Positions 22,701-36,219 of a stretch of 64,000 nt of DNA are shown here, piece by piece (position 1 is the stretch's first letter; every line of letters begins with the position of its first letter). The translations under genes and the position numbers were made by a program. The DNA lies in assembly GCF_001649575.2 (NCBI RefSeq), contig NC_051439.1:7182148-7246147 (forward strand), given 5' to 3'. This DNA comes from Kryptolebias marmoratus. Lineage: Eukaryota; Chordata; Actinopteri; Cyprinodontiformes; Rivulidae. A model generated the notes under the pieces. The model had not been told where the DNA came from, did no database searches, and was given only the letters and a program-made list of their open reading frames with translations.

Positions 22701-23710
22701 CAATGCAACTTTTTGTTTCTGAAGCCGAAACTGTGTGAAAACCAGAGAAATGTGCAGGCAGATGCTACCAAATGTGCTAAAGTTACACCCATGCTTGCTG
22801 GAGCTTCGTCTTCTGCAGACTTTATGCACCGACATGAAGCAGAGGAAGAGGAACAGAGAAAGGAGAGTGTATTTCACAACATGGGACAATGTCAGCACAC
22901 ACAAAAAAAAAGAGTCAGTGACTGTGTGACATTAACATCATAATGTTTTAGTCAGCTACATGAGGTAAAACTTGCTTTATGAAGCTTCAGTGTTGTTTTA
23001 AGTTAATAAAGGCTAACACATCATTAAGGTGTGAAAATGTGTGCAGATAAATCTCTGTATTATCAGGGGTAAAGTTCTGAAGTGGATCTGATTCTAATTC
23101 ATCAGAAACCATCATGTAGAAACATTACATGTAGGTTAAATTAAGTACATCATGCTGATATCCAACAGTACTCTGTTAAAAACATTAATATAAATCACAA
23201 TCATATTTATTGTGAACTCATCCTGTGATATTTAGCAACAGTATTGATCAGTATTACAGTCTACTTGAAATCAATGAAGTTAGTAGCACCATTAAATACA
23301 ATGAAGCCATTAATTACCATTTATTAGAATTGCACAAAATAAATTTGTATTTTTTTAATACCTTTGGCAGAGAAATACCATATCCAGGTATATTTTCTAT
23401 ATTTGTCTCAACAAATCAAGTTGTTGAGACAGAAGTTGAGGAGAAAAACAGAAAAGAACAGACAGACAATTAATGTTTTGTCAAATTATTTATAAAAATT
23501 GTATCTTTAAGATAAATAATGTGAAGATGTGATCAGTTCTTCCCCTCTCTTTCTCTCTCAGGGTGCCATCATCTGTGTGGTTCATTTCCTTTGAGTGTTC
23601 AGATAGCCATGCAGCGTTTCCTGTCAGTAATTATACAATTTATTGAATAATGCAATTTTTGATTCAAAGTAATATACTACTTATTTAATTTAAAGACAGC
23701 AGTGTTATAT

Positions 23711-23881
23711 TCCTTCCATCTATCTTTTACTGCTTATCTGTGGTTGGGTGGCAGGGGCAACAAGTCCAGGATAGAAACCCAGACCTCCTTCTCCCCAGTG
23801 ACTCTCTCCAGCTCTGCCTGGGGGATCCTAAGGCATTCCCTGGCCAGAGAGGATACATAATCCCTCCAGCAATGGGATTAT
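23711..23881 (-). mobile_element. RTE/Rex-like LINE, 3' end only
   Basis: Reverse complement of the same 3' end as at 2690-2840: GGAGGGATTATG, CCTCTCTGGCCAGGG, GATCCCCCAGGC, GGAGAAGGAGGTCTGGG, then the TAGATGGAAGG tail on the low-coordinate side. This is a 5'-truncated insertion, typical of LINEs. Confidence 0.75.
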
Positions 23882-23899
23882 GTTGTCAGTACCAAGTCC

Positions 23900-26198
23900 A
23901 TACATAATATTTTGGGGAAAAAAGGCATTTAAATACAGTATGCTGCACCTAATGCCTGCAACATCCAGCGAAGTACCCTGGAAATTAAGGATATGGTCTC
24001 TGAACATATTTGTAGAACTTCTTAATGATTTGGAGGTAGAGACATTTGGTTGTAGATGCTTCCCCTAATTTTGATTTTGTATGTGTGCATTTTGATTGGT
24101 ATAACGTGTCTTAATCTGTACTGCTGACTTTCTGCCCAAGGCACTTTTAATCTCTTTGAGGTTTTTTTTACCCCCTGGTTAAATAAAGGTTCAATAAACA
24201 AACAAATCTCCAAAGTTACCAAATGTGCATCCTGTGTTCAAAATAACTCCTGCCTTGATATTCACTCAGAGTAACCCTATTCACTTGTCGTTTAACAACA
24301 TCCACTGTTATAATCAGTTTAAATTTACTGTTAACAGTTTAGACATTTTATTGGTAGCAGGTTAGACATTTTACTAGTAGCAGTTTAAATTTACTGTTAA
24401 GTATTAAGTAAATTTCTTGGGAGAGAAAATTCATACTTTGTAGACTAATAAAAACATATTCATTCATATTTTCCTTGCTATTAGATAGGTGTACCGCTAT
24501 TTCGATCTTAACTGAATAAAGCTAAGCCTCTTTGATTTCTTTGCAAAACAAAATAAACGGTTATAAAATGAAAAAGGAAATGGCTCTTTTTGGGAGGGTT
24601 TCATGTAATAGCAAACCTGAACTTGAATTGAAGTGAGCATTATATCTCTTCAACTGTCAAGCTTAGCAGACAGCAGTCATAAACATGTAGATAAAACATC
24701 TAGCTGCATTGATATATTATATTAAGGTATGCAGAGGCAATGAAAATAACTATAAACTTAAAGCAGCATGTTTTGCAGGCATTCAAATTTGGTTTACCTT
24801 TTGTTGAAGACTCTCTTTCTTTCCCAGCTGACAGTGTGTAACCAACACATCTTTATTTGTCTTCACACTTTCACCTTACATGTGCACTGTTCATCTAGCA
24901 CCATTTTTGACTGGCTGAACCTTTCTTTAATGCTGTTAATAGTATTTGCCCACGCAGACGTTCACACACATATAGAAGACGCATGGTGTTGGTTTAGCTT
25001 GTGCAGACGCACACAAAGTCACGGGGAGATTGGGGCGGAGGAGTAAAGCAGTGTGACGTGCCAGGAGGGAAGGATGATTCAACACTCCTGCCTCTCTGTG
25101 TATGTCCTCCGGTCTCTGATGAGATTATTGGACAGCTCCTCCCTCCCTCCTGGCTCTCTGCTGTGTTGTCTTAAAAAGATTAACCACACCATTGTCTCTG
25201 CCAATAATGACGGGATAAAAGGGCCACTGTCTCGCAGGGAAAGTTGAAATGCTCAGCGCTAATTCCGTCCCGTGGAGCGTGTTGCCATCATCTGTCCCTC
25301 CAAATCCTCATTACCTAACGGCTAATGGCACAGGAGATCGGACGGGAAGCTGGAGCCATGCAGTCTGGTCACAAAGCGCATGCAGGCGATGAGAAACATG
25401 TTTCTGTATTTTTACCTGTTCGAAAACAATGGTCTCTTCTTCAAACACGTTACTGGCAGGTGCTGACAGATCACAGTTTAACAGCACAAACTGATTATAA
25501 ACGACAAACAGTGAGCTGATAAGTCAACAATAATATGTGCCTTTGTGATATCTTATCACTTCAAATTAGTAACGTTTCAGTACACAAGTGAGATCTAACA
25601 ACCTCTAAAAAGGGAACAAATTACTTCTCCCAGAGCAGAAACACAAAGTGGATTTTGACACACACAAAAATGACACATTTGTCTCACGTGAGATTATTCT
25701 GTCAGAAATCATTTGTTAAGAAGTGGTAAAAGGAAGATGAGACAACATTTTCAAACAATTTGTTTACCACAGAGTCCAAAGTTAAGAAACCTTTATGATG
25801 TGCTAGAGAAAACTTTAAGATGCTGTAAGATTTTCCTTTCACCAACTCAAGCTTCTGGTGAAGAATTACTATGAGCCTGGATTGGAATAAAAGATTAAAC
25901 ATCGCATGCTGTAAAGTTATTTCAGTCAGAATTAAATGAGGTCTAATGAATACAAATGTGAGTTTTCTGGCCATGTAGTGCAGCCCTGCTGCTTCGTATA
26001 CTTGTTTCTAAAACCTCAGTTTCACTTTTGCATATATTCTTTGGGCCTCACCTTTGTGATGATGCTATGCTTTGTCTCTTACGCCGATTTCTTCTTTTAA
26101 CATTGTGAAGCTCTACTTAGAACCTTCTTAAGATCCAATTGTGCAAAATGCAAATTCTTGCAGTTTTTTAACTGGTCTTAAGATTTTGATCAGGAGTG
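23900..26198. other. Unassigned intronic sequence with a GC-richer island
   Basis: Mostly AT-rich. The part at 25000-25400 is GC-richer and free of recognised repeats; short ORFs there show no domain. Confidence 0.4.
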
Positions 26199-26216
26199 TA
26201 TATATATATATATATA
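26199..26216. repeat. (TA)9 microsatellite
   Basis: Nine uninterrupted TA units followed by a short A run. Confidence 0.9.
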
Positions 26217-26689
26217 AAAATCACAAACACATGTATACAACATTGATCATAATGTCATGTGGTTGCTGATTTGTACATATTCTGTTGCTGGAGTATTTGT
26301 GGTGTTATAAGAATACCAACACAGTATTTTTTTTTTGTAGCTGTTGCATACTATATCTGGTTACATCATGTGTACCTACGTAGAGCCAACATTTTCTACT
26401 TGTCATCAATTCCACAAACATGGACCTGGAAGATGTTGTACCTTTGGTTTGGAGTTCACTTGAAGACAAAGAAAAGAAAAGACAAATTGCCAGACTGAGA
26501 TCTGCCAGAGCAGAGCAACAGAGAGCTACTAGCAAGAAGCAGAAAACTTGGTGTAATAATAGTCAGTGACCTAATTTTTAAACGTCATAATTGTCATATT
26601 ACCAAACTGGCCTTTTATCATTTGAGAATCATTTCCAAAGTTGAAGAGTTTGAAAGTCTGACGGAAAATTCTTTCATCCTTTTAAAAGA

Positions 26690-26950
26690 AGTTGGTTGCT
26701 CTGCTGCAATGGCCTTTTTACAGGCCTCCCAAGGTGAGCCTTACGCAGACTACAGCTGATCCAAAATGCTTGCTCTCATTTTGTACCACGTACTAAGAAA
26801 TCTGAACACATTACGTCGTTATTAGATGTCTGCATTGGCTTCCTATTGAAAGCAGATTCCATTTCAAAATCTTCTTACTTGTATTTAAATCATTAAATGG
26901 CCTTGCACTACAGTATATAAAAGACTTGGTTATACCTTGTATCTTTTTTC
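26690..26950 (+). mobile_element. L2-type LINE, reverse transcriptase C-terminal fragment
   Basis: In broken frames it encodes CNGLFTGLPR, LRRLQLIQNA-like and LHWLPIESRFHFKILLLVFK-like stretches ending in SLNGLALQY. This is the conserved YCN-L--GLP...LQ--QNAAAR...LHWLPV--RI-FK block of L2/Rex1-group elements. Stops interrupt it. Confidence 0.75.
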
Positions 26951-27739
26951 TTTTTTTCCCCCCAAATCAGGCAAAGCTGCTTTGTGAGTTTGTGCTCTAG
27001 TGAAAGGAAATCATTTTAAGAAAAAGTTCAAAACTTGTATTTGCACGAGTTTTTATTGTTTGTGTTATGTATGATTTTGTTTTTGATGCAGCTTTAATCT
27101 AAGGCCACTGGGTTGCTACGCTTAAAATGTGTTTCACAAAAAAAGCTGGATTAAATTTGACCCAGAGGATGGTAAGTGAGACCATGGCTGGATGCTGACA
27201 GAGGACTGATATGGAGACATCACCACAGGATCACAGAAGAACTGAGACACCGCCTTAACTCTGTAGTACACTTTAACTTTCCCACCCCTCAACGTAATCC
27301 ACAGCAATACACGCAACAGGACCGAATCTTTAATGTTAGACATACATCATGTAAGTCACAGGACTTAACCTTTCATAACATGCTCCTCATTTCTTTGTTT
27401 TGAGGCATGCAAAGAGACTTTCAAAATACACCGATATAAGTGGAAATATCCAAAACAGTGTGACAGTAGTCTTAGCTCTTCTGCCGTTTTGCCTTCCCTC
27501 CCTGCTGTGTTTGTTTGGATCACAGCATGTCGGCACCTGGAGAAAGAGGAAAGGTCGGGGAGGGGGCAACTCCACACGATACCTGAATAAGGTGAGGCAG
27601 GAACAATCACTAACAACACGGTTTGCCCTGTTTATCTCATTCTGTTCTCATTTTGGCATCTCCTCCTGTCTTTACTTTCCTTCTTTCATTTCTTTATCTT
27701 TCCACACTCATCACATCCTCTACAGCAAAAACTTCTGAT

Positions 27740-28490
27740 TTCATTGAGTGTTGAAGCAGCATTCACACTATTATCTTCCTGTTTATAGTTTCTTCTGAGT
27801 GTTTTTGCAATCAAATTACTTCAGCATATTGTGGGCTTTTTCAACCATTCTTATATCAAAACCTTTGCTTCAATTGGGAATAGTGTGCAATGACTTTAAG
27901 TATTTGTAGCTTTTATACTTTTTGAATAGTTTAATTATTTACAAATAGATTTCCCATAAACATATATCAAAATCTCTTAAATTCCTTCAAAATCACTGTT
28001 CTCTGAAATCTACTTTAGTTTAATTGCTTTATTTTTGGTATACTACACTCCTTAGCTTTTAGCTACTGTCTTGCTAGTTTTAGCTTTTATCAACCATCCT
28101 GTTAAATTTAGATTTTAGTTATGATTTTGATAGTTGTAGCTTTTGGCTACAGTGTGGCTAAATATAGCTTTGAACAACAGTTTTGCTAATTTGAACTTTA
28201 TGCATTAGTTGCTCTTTTAAAAGTTTAGTTACGGTTTATCTACAGTTTTATTAATATCAGCTTGTGGCTACAATTTGCTAATTTTATCTTTTGGCTTCAT
28301 TTCAGCTTTCATCTTGGATCTTGTTTTGCTTATTTTAGTTTTTAACTACAGATTTGAGCCAGCTTCCAGCTACTGTTTTGACTTTTTCCAGCAAACTTTA
28401 GCAGTCATTCAACATTCAGCATTCACACTGTAATAATTTATTTTATGTCCTTGTCCACCGCGTTTGGTGAAGTCTTTATGTTTAGACACT
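27740..28490 (+). repeat. Repeat B, longest copy
   Basis: Carries AGTGTGCAATGACTT, GTAGCTTTTATACTTTTTGAA, CAAAATCTCTTAAATTCC and GTTCTCTGAAATCTACTTTA, then a run of TTTTAGCT units and a CATTCAGCATTCACACTG end. The same order of blocks occurs at 57050-57550, so the two are copies of one element. Confidence 0.65.
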
Positions 28491-31400
28491 CTTGAAAGCG
28501 CACTGCGATGTTTGTGTATGTAAGTTAAGATGACCCGATTTCTCTATAACTCAACACCAACCTTATTCCCAACATCTCCTTTAGTGTGGCCGCTGACAGG
28601 GAAACACCACCTGCTCACAGCACCCGGGGTGTAACGTCTTGGTTAAAAAACAGAAGAGAAGCACTGAAGGGGGAAACTGTGAGGAGAAACAATAAAAGGT
28701 GGGGAGGAGGACAGGAAAAGAAGAAGTGTGTGTCCTCCAGACAGCCGCAGCTTTTCAGAGTGAAAACCTGTCACTCAGCAGGAGACAGCTCATTCAGAGT
28801 GCACGCTAAGGCATTAACGTCTATGAAATGGAGGTCAGCACCGGAACCGGTGGAACAATGACAGAAGTCAAGCTGATAAGAGTATATTTCTGCAAAAAGT
28901 TGGACAGCAAAGTAACTATTTTCCTAAATTAAAAACTACTCTGACAACTTTAGGATGTCATTAAACCCATTTTCCTAAAAGATTTAGAAAAAAAAAAGGA
29001 AAAACAGATTATTTATTCTGACTTGAAAGAACATTTAGCTGCATTTTCACCTTTAGACCTTTCTTCGGGAGTTGAAATCGTTAGTAATTGCCACGTTTAC
29101 ACCACAGGGTTTAAATTAAGTTCTGGGGGATATTTTAACCTTTAAAAAGTCCCAATTTAGCAAGTAGAGCTCTCAAAGTTCAGGAAGTCTGGGTTAGAGC
29201 TTGCCGTGCAACACTTTAAAATAGCAGTAAATCATCATAAACAGCAGACCTTAATGTTTACAGTAGTTGCAGTACTTGCTTTATTTGAAATTGCATTCAG
29301 CGTTATTTAATAAATAGACTGGAGTGGAGAAAACTGCTGCGTGCTGAGGGGCAAAAATTGTTTTCTTATAGGTCAGCTGACTATTTTGCTTCATCATTAA
29401 TAGTTTTAAACCAAGCAAGACAACTAAAGAGCTTAGGAGGACAAATTACTTTTGGGTGTTAATTATGAACAGTGCTTAAAGTTGATGTCAAGTTAATGAA
29501 CCCCGGTTAGTGAAGATGAATCTATGAACTGATTCAGCTGCATGTCTGGGTTGTTTTAGAAACCACAGGCCCTGAAAAGCTTTCAAAAGTCACACCAGGC
29601 ATGTGTGTGTCATCCATTGGCCATAACTTTGCAAAACTGACAGCCCAACAGTCAAAACCACAGCAGAGATATGACCAACCTTGTTCCCACCTGTCACTGC
29701 TGTAACCATCTTATAATTCAGTCTTTTTGTTAGCAGTTTTCCACTTCCGGTCCTCGTCTTCAGGGGGTGACTTTTCTTTCTGACCACCTGATTAGCAATT
29801 AAGAAAATTATGAGAACTAAGCATGGGTCTGTACTGGACTCTGGCCGTATGATAACCTTAAGCAAAAATAACTACCGGTTCACACAAAGTTAGTGCTCAG
29901 ATTCACACCATCACCGTCTGCTCTGTAGGGATCAAATCTGTTTCAGATTGACAGAAACAAACCAAGAGACACTTGAGACTTGATAATACGGCTTAATTAT
30001 TAGTTCCTGCTTTTTAGGTGGTGCCCTGTAATTAATGAATTTCAGGAGGGTTTCATTAATAATTAATACCTGTCTTTAGACATTTATTAATACTTGCTAA
30101 TTAACTAAGCTAGCCCCTTCACTTCACCAACATAAGTGGTGTGCCCCTATTAATATTCCCAACTGGGGAAGTGCCCCCCTTAGCTCCTGAACACAACAAC
30201 TCGGAGCAACAGGTAAGAGAGGGGGAGCGCTGCTCGGGGCTCCATGTAAGGTGGGTAGGGGTTCGATAAACAAACAAAGTGCTTTGTTTCTGTTATCTTA
30301 ATAAAAGGCATTTAAACAGTCTGAACAATATCCAGCAACAGTTGTTTTGTTTTACCTGGTATTTGACAGCTGATTATCAGTATATCATAGTTTAAGAGTA
30401 AGGTTTTAGAAACCATCAACTGGATTTATCTGTAAAGTTTGAACCATGGGAAGAAGTTCCTTGAAGTTTGTTACTGACACTCGTGTCTGCCAGATAATAA
30501 ATTTCTCTAATTGTGGTAATCCACTTACATCTACTGCACACAGCAATAATAATACAAATTTTAATTCGTCAAATGCTCCAGTTTTTGACTCAAACACACC
30601 TTTTTAACTGCAGCAACTTAAGGTACCCAAATACTGATTTTAAATGTTCGCACCTACAAACTCTAAACCTGACAAAGAGAAAGGAGTGTACCTGCTAAAT
30701 ATCTGCACGGAAGCATTAATACTGAGAGAATATTTGCGTACTTACTGATCTTATTTAGGTCAAACTGTATCCAAGTTAAATTCTTCTGGTAAAGCCTTAC
30801 TCGTTATTCTTTTTATTCTAGCTCATATTTAACAGATAAACTGTGGTGAGTGCCTCGAGCAAGTTTATATTTTTATTTATCTAATAATGGGACACAATTG
30901 CAAGTTTTGTAGTCTAAACAAGACAGCATCTTCCATCAATAACTGGGGATTTTTCAGCTTCAGCGGAACAATGAAAGTGCACAGTTCCATCATTAGGTCC
31001 AACAATTATACAAGTCACAAGAACAACAAGAATAAAAAGAACAAGCAGACATTATGAACCGTATCTCCAACATCATACCAAGGTTGATATCAAAAGTTAT
31101 GCCATATAAAGACACAAAAAGCTCAGCATTATTGCCTGGAAACAGCAATAAACTACTGCTTGATGTTCTTGATTTCTCATCCCTGTCTTCCTGAATTATT
31201 TCCTTTCCGTTATTCCAAATGCCTCTTTATTTAGTCATCCAACCCTCTGCCTCCTTGCCTTCCAGTCTACTCAGAAGGTACACAGACTGCTGGCCCGTTG
31301 TCTCCGTCTGGTACCCATCACTTCACACACACGCTGTTCGAGCAGACATCACGGACTGACGGAAATCTGTGCTAACAACGATGACGTATGACAAAGAAAA

Positions 31401-31739
31401 GGACAGAAATGACACAGGGACAAAGCAGACAAAACACCTGGAAAGGCTGCCTGACACATTTTAAATGAGAGTCTTATCAGGACAAAGACTGTCCTTCGAC
31501 ACGGTCTCCCTTTTGGACACAGAGCACTACGGTGGGGGTGGGGAGGGTTGAGCAAACAGGGACAAAAATCACTCAGAACAAATATGCAAAGAGGTTTTTT
31601 GCTTTTCTAAATTTTACCAGCAGGGTGTCTGTAAAGACTGTGGTCATGCTGGAAAAAAGCATCAGCCTGTGTTTCTGCCACACAGAGATAATCACAATAA
31701 AAAATATTTAATGGTTCAAAACTATGGTTTTCTTTTTAT
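28491..31739. other. Unassigned intronic sequence
   Basis: No exon or known element. At 30030-30062 there is a small hairpin-forming stretch, ATTAATGA...TCATTAAT. The ORFs are short and shared with neither strand's known proteins. Confidence 0.4.
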
Positions 31740-32090
31740 TACCTCTGCTAAGGAGGTTATGTTTTTGGTAGTGTTTGTTTGTTTGTATACAAGATTACTC
31801 AAAAAGTTATGAATGGATTTTCATCAAATTTTCAGGAAACGTCAAACATGGTACAAGGAATGTTAAACTCCACAGCTGGACACCTCTTAGGTCAAGGGTG
31901 ATCCCTGTTGATTTCAAGGTGTCGCGGTCAAAAGTCAAGGTCACAGCTGACCTAGTGCTTTAACTCTGCAGCTGTGTAATGTAGGAATGTCAAACTCCAC
32001 AGCTGGACACCTCATGGGTCAAAGATAATGCCCGTTGATTTCAAGCTTCATGGGGTCAAAGTTCAAGGTCACAGCTAGCTTTACAATAAC
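31740..32090 (+). repeat. Repeat D, copy 1, with internal 127-bp tandem
   Basis: Starts TTACCTCTGCTAAGGAGG, TTATGTTTTTGGTAGTG, then GATTTTCATCAAATTTTCAG. It then has two tandem units whose GGACACCTC marks lie at 31878 and 32005. Each unit ends in three AGGTCA-like hexamers (31925-31943 and 32053-32071). A common fish interspersed repeat of unknown class; the short ORFs are not conserved. Confidence 0.7.
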
Positions 32091-33783
32091 ATCAGTTCTG
32101 TGGGTCACTGTCAACATTTTTAAATGCTCTAAAATATTGAAGTCCCATTGTTATCAGCAAACCTCTTTTCAGTCTTGTTTATTAGCTCCCAAAGAAGAAA
32201 GGTTTTTTTTTTCTTTGTTTCACTGCAACATCTTTGAGTAATAACATTTTATTTGTGTGTTCATCCTAAGATTACCGGATACATGCCCTGCAGGGGAAAT
32301 TAACCACTGATTTGCTTCATAAATAGATAGATGGATAGAAGTCAATAACGATGAGTGTACTTATTTATTTATTAACATTGAGCATGTTAGGAAAAGCACC
32401 AAATTCAAGAAAGTTGTATTATAAAGCACATTTTGCATGTTGATAAAGAAAATCTACCATCCAGTATAAATATCTAAAAAAAATTAAACTAGATTATGCA
32501 GAAATTATTCCTGACTGACTCAGGATTTGTACTATAAAGGTGTTATAGAGCTTGTTTTTTTAATCAGTCCAGCCCTGGAAAGTCCTGAGGGTTTGGTTCT
32601 AATAAAGAAAATTAATTTCTTTTCGCAGTAAAACAGATCAAAAATTAAAACGTGCTTTTAGAGACTGAAATAAAGTTTGCTCGCAACATATTTTAGAGCA
32701 TTAAGCCACAGAACTTACTGATGTTTTTGTAAAGTCCCATCATGTCATGTAACCATACAACAAAAAAAGAAAGATTATTGTGCTTTAACAAAAGTTTTTC
32801 TTTTTGTAAATTGCTTTTATCTTGTTGCCCCAGTTTGAAAAGACAAGATAACCTAATTTTTCCGCAACAGACTAATAACTCCTAAGGTTGGCATAAAGTG
32901 GTTAGGAAGCCCAAGAGTGAGTCAGTGCAGCAGCATCTATGTGATCCTTCAAGTTTCCCAACATCTACTTCAAATGCTTCAGCAGACGTGTGCAGCTGGG
33001 GCATGAGCGTACTGTATGTGGAAATTTACTCCCAGACACTAAACCCAATTTTCTGTTTGGTTTTCAGTCCAAGGAATGAGTGGACAAACAGTATTCTGAA
33101 TGAGTTGGGTAAAAATAATGACTGAAAATAGACTACCTGCTAAATCCTCCATAGGAAATGTGTCTTTTGATTCTCAAATCTTGTGGTAATAGTGTGCAAT
33201 CTTGACCACAATCCAGTGGATCATAATTCTGTGACACTTTTCACTCTCTAGATATGATTTAAAAAACTTCCTTCAACTACAGAACACGCAGACAATAGTT
33301 TATTTGGATTTGTTGATGGTCATTCTATAAGATGCAAGAAATTAATTGCTGAAATATGAACTAGAAAAGTAAAAGTGTGAACAAAACACAACCATTATTA
33401 GTCTAATATGAAAAAAAATCAAGTTTTTCACCTCAGAGCTAAAGAAGATGTAGTTAAGTGAATGAAGAGAGGTTTTTTTCTCCCACATTATGTGGTCCGT
33501 TGCATCAAAATAAACCTTAATAACTGAGCAAAATGATCTTCCCTTGCTTCTGATTGGCATGAAATCTGGCTTGGACAGCACATTGTGACTCACAGAGTGA
33601 CACAGTGTCATGTGACCAACAGCAAAATGGTGAAGAGGAGGGAGAACAAGGCTAAAAGGAGGACATGGAGGTGGATGATGTCACTGTTGGTGACTTTTCT
33701 ATCAGGAAACATGAGTAAACAGACTTCTCTGATCATCAGAAGGGCAGCCATTTGCAAAAAGTGGATGGCTGATTTTCTTCATA

Positions 33784-33787
<4 letters not shown>
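32091..33787. other. Unassigned AT-rich intronic sequence
   Basis: No recognisable gene, RNA gene or repeat family before the long TG tract. Confidence 0.4.

Positions 33788-33872
<85 letters not shown>
33788..33872. repeat. Long (TG)n microsatellite, about 42 units
   Basis: Uninterrupted TG for about 84 bases, the longest simple repeat in the window. Such tracts can form Z-DNA and are usually highly length-polymorphic. It abuts a Tc1 T2 fragment on its right. Confidence 0.95.
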
Positions 33873-33873
<1 letters not shown>

Positions 33874-33955
33874 ATGAATGTGGAGAGGTTATTGGTACCA
33901 GACAGGCTGATCTATTTCAAAAACTCCTGATCTACTGGGATTTTCAGGCACAACA
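33872..33955 (+). mobile_element. Tc1/mariner family T2, short fragment
   Basis: GTTATTGGTACCAGACAGGC, TTTCAAAAACTCCTGATCTA and CTGGGATTTTCAGGCACAAC encode the HTH segment corresponding to VVGARRAGL--SETADLLGFSRTT of this family. It begins exactly where the TG microsatellite ends. Confidence 0.65.
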
Positions 33956-34739
33956 ATTAAATCAATTAATCCATTTATTCAAGTGCAGCTCATCATTGTT
34001 CTACGCAGTTTGATCTTTGTCACAAATACTAGCAGATGATGAAAATAATTACCCTTTTTCCCTCTCCCTACTCTTCCTAACGTTCCCTCAGTCCTCCTCC
34101 AGGATCTCTTCCCATCTATTGTTGCCATCCCTCCACCACCTGTCATGGGCCTTCTTTGTGATTAAAAATTTAAATGTTGTCTGCCTATTTGCTCAAATTA
34201 GTCTTGTTGGCAACGGTGGAAAGGCAGGAGCAACGGGAGAGACCCCAGGATGAAAACCAAGACAGAATCTGAGTGAAACCTGCAGCACGTGCACAATTCA
34301 ACATGCATGCCTCAGCTGGGTGAACTGCAAAGACACCCTGTCTAATTTCTTATGCTTCCTCTGCCACCTCTTGTGGCTCCTCTTCGTTATTAATCTGACA
34401 GCTTCCCTCCCCCTGAGTCAACACTTTCTCTTCTCAATATTGCCTCACGTAGCAACCAGACAAGAGGAGGTAAAAAACACACAGATGCGCTTTGAATTTT
34501 GACAAAGAATGCCACCTCAGGACACACAAACACATCATCTAAATTATCATGTCTGGGAATTAAATTATAAACATTTAAGTCATCGTGTGATAAATGTCAC
34601 ATTAGAGCCTGTAGTGATATTTAACCCATCAAAATACATGTGCCAAATCACTTTTTCTAGTGCACTGTGAAGTGAATGTAAATGTACAAAGGACAAGGAT
34701 GGTCTCGGATTATATTGCCAAAAAAAAGGTACCATTAAA
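33956..34739. other. Unassigned intronic sequence
   Basis: Two CT-rich patches with short plus-strand ORFs (34017-34253, 34320-34502). No motif recognised. Confidence 0.4.
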
Positions 34740-35195
34740 GGCCTATCATTCCTAGGAGGAATGCTTTTTACCCGTTAAACAAGGATTATTTTATGCTGGG
34801 AAATAACTCTGTTGTCACTGTTTTGGTCCAAATTTGAAAATAACAGTATGCACAATCTCAAAGTGTTTAGGAGCTTAGACTATGTTGGGGATGACTCTCA
34901 GCTACTACCACATCCGATTTTAGGTCAATATTTGTAAAATTGAGAGAGTTATACCCATTTTGGTGTTGGCTAAGGTTGATTAGCTGTGGCAGCCATCTTA
35001 AATTGTCCAAAAGTTAATCAGTTCTAGATGTACATACATTGATTACTCCCTGAAAGTCTAACTAAAATCTATCCATTTGATATTTTGCGAACAAACAGAC
35101 ACAGTTGACTTCAAAAGTAAATGGCAACGTTTTAAACAATGTTCTGAGAAGTGACGCTTTCTGGCCGGGGGTGATAATTCAAACCCTTCTTTGCT
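34740..35195 (+). repeat. Repeat A, long copy
   Basis: Contains the GATGACTCTCAGCTACTACC block, GTGTTGGCTAAGG, TTAGCTGTGGCAGCCATCTT, a GATGTACAT block, a shortened ATATTTTGC block and AACGTTTTAAACAA. It is one of the better conserved single units. Confidence 0.75.
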
Positions 35196-36219
35196 GAACC
35201 ACACCAGTAATTAATGTCAGAAAAAGTGGGAATTCAAAAACGGCTAATAAAACCATAAGATTTGCATAAATACACAATGTATTGGTTCAATTTCAGTCAG
35301 ATGTTGAACCTTGCTCCCATTTCAAAATAAGCCTTAAACATCTCTCTCAGTACATGTTTGATTTCATTCTAGTCTATTCTGAATTTCAATAGAAGGTCAC
35401 AATTAAAGGGTTAGTCTGGTCATTTCTGAAGTGACATTTTGCCAAAAAGTTACCAATAATTTGTACTTTCTCAGCCATCTTGCTAGCCAAACAGAGACAA
35501 ACTAAACAAATGTAGTTTATTATTAGCTAATGTCCCATTCTTTCACACCAGCATGTTGTTTTTGAGAAAGAGTGGTTCTATCAGCCTAAAAAATGATTAA
35601 AATAAACTGGGACTTTCTTGGCTAGCCATTAGCCTAGTCTGGATGAAGATTTCTGCCATCTTCTCCATACTCCATGGTCTATGAGTCTTGGATAAGGTCT
35701 GAATGTCATATTCTACAAACAAACGCAAACTAATCTGCAGCCAGCTGTGACCAAACATCACCATTGAGCAGCAGGGTGTCTCTGCCACGATGCTCACTAA
35801 GTGACTGTCTTCCTTCACTCAGCTTCATGCAGCGGCTGACGTGGCTGGATTACCGGTGCATGCAGCCGATGCTGGGATAGGTGCCAGATGGAATTTCCTG
35901 ATTGATGGAATCTTTTTTTGTTTTTACATCTCTACATCATCAGATTGGAGAGCTGCGGTTCTTAGACTGTGGAGCGAAAAAGCAGGTTTCCAAGTCAGAA
36001 GTCTGGAGGTTTGGTTTAAACACAATAATTGCATGGGCTGGAGTTTTATACAAACGTGACAAGAAATAATCGAAGGTCTAGCACTAATTGAAGGAATACT
36101 TTTTTTTTTTTTTACATTTTTTATGCCAGAGTTTTAGACTGAGATCATTTTAAAGGAATTAAAGGAAAAAAAATATCTTTTGACTGAAATTTTTTTCTAC
36201 ACTTAATGAATGAATTGTT
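35196..36219. other. Unassigned intronic sequence
   Basis: Contains a 14-base T run near 36100. No recognisable element; ORFs are below 75 codons. Confidence 0.4.

Noticed and set aside
33585..34013. 142-codon plus-strand ORF
   Set aside because: About 40 residues are the TG tract (CVCVCV) and the rest crosses a Tc1 fragment.
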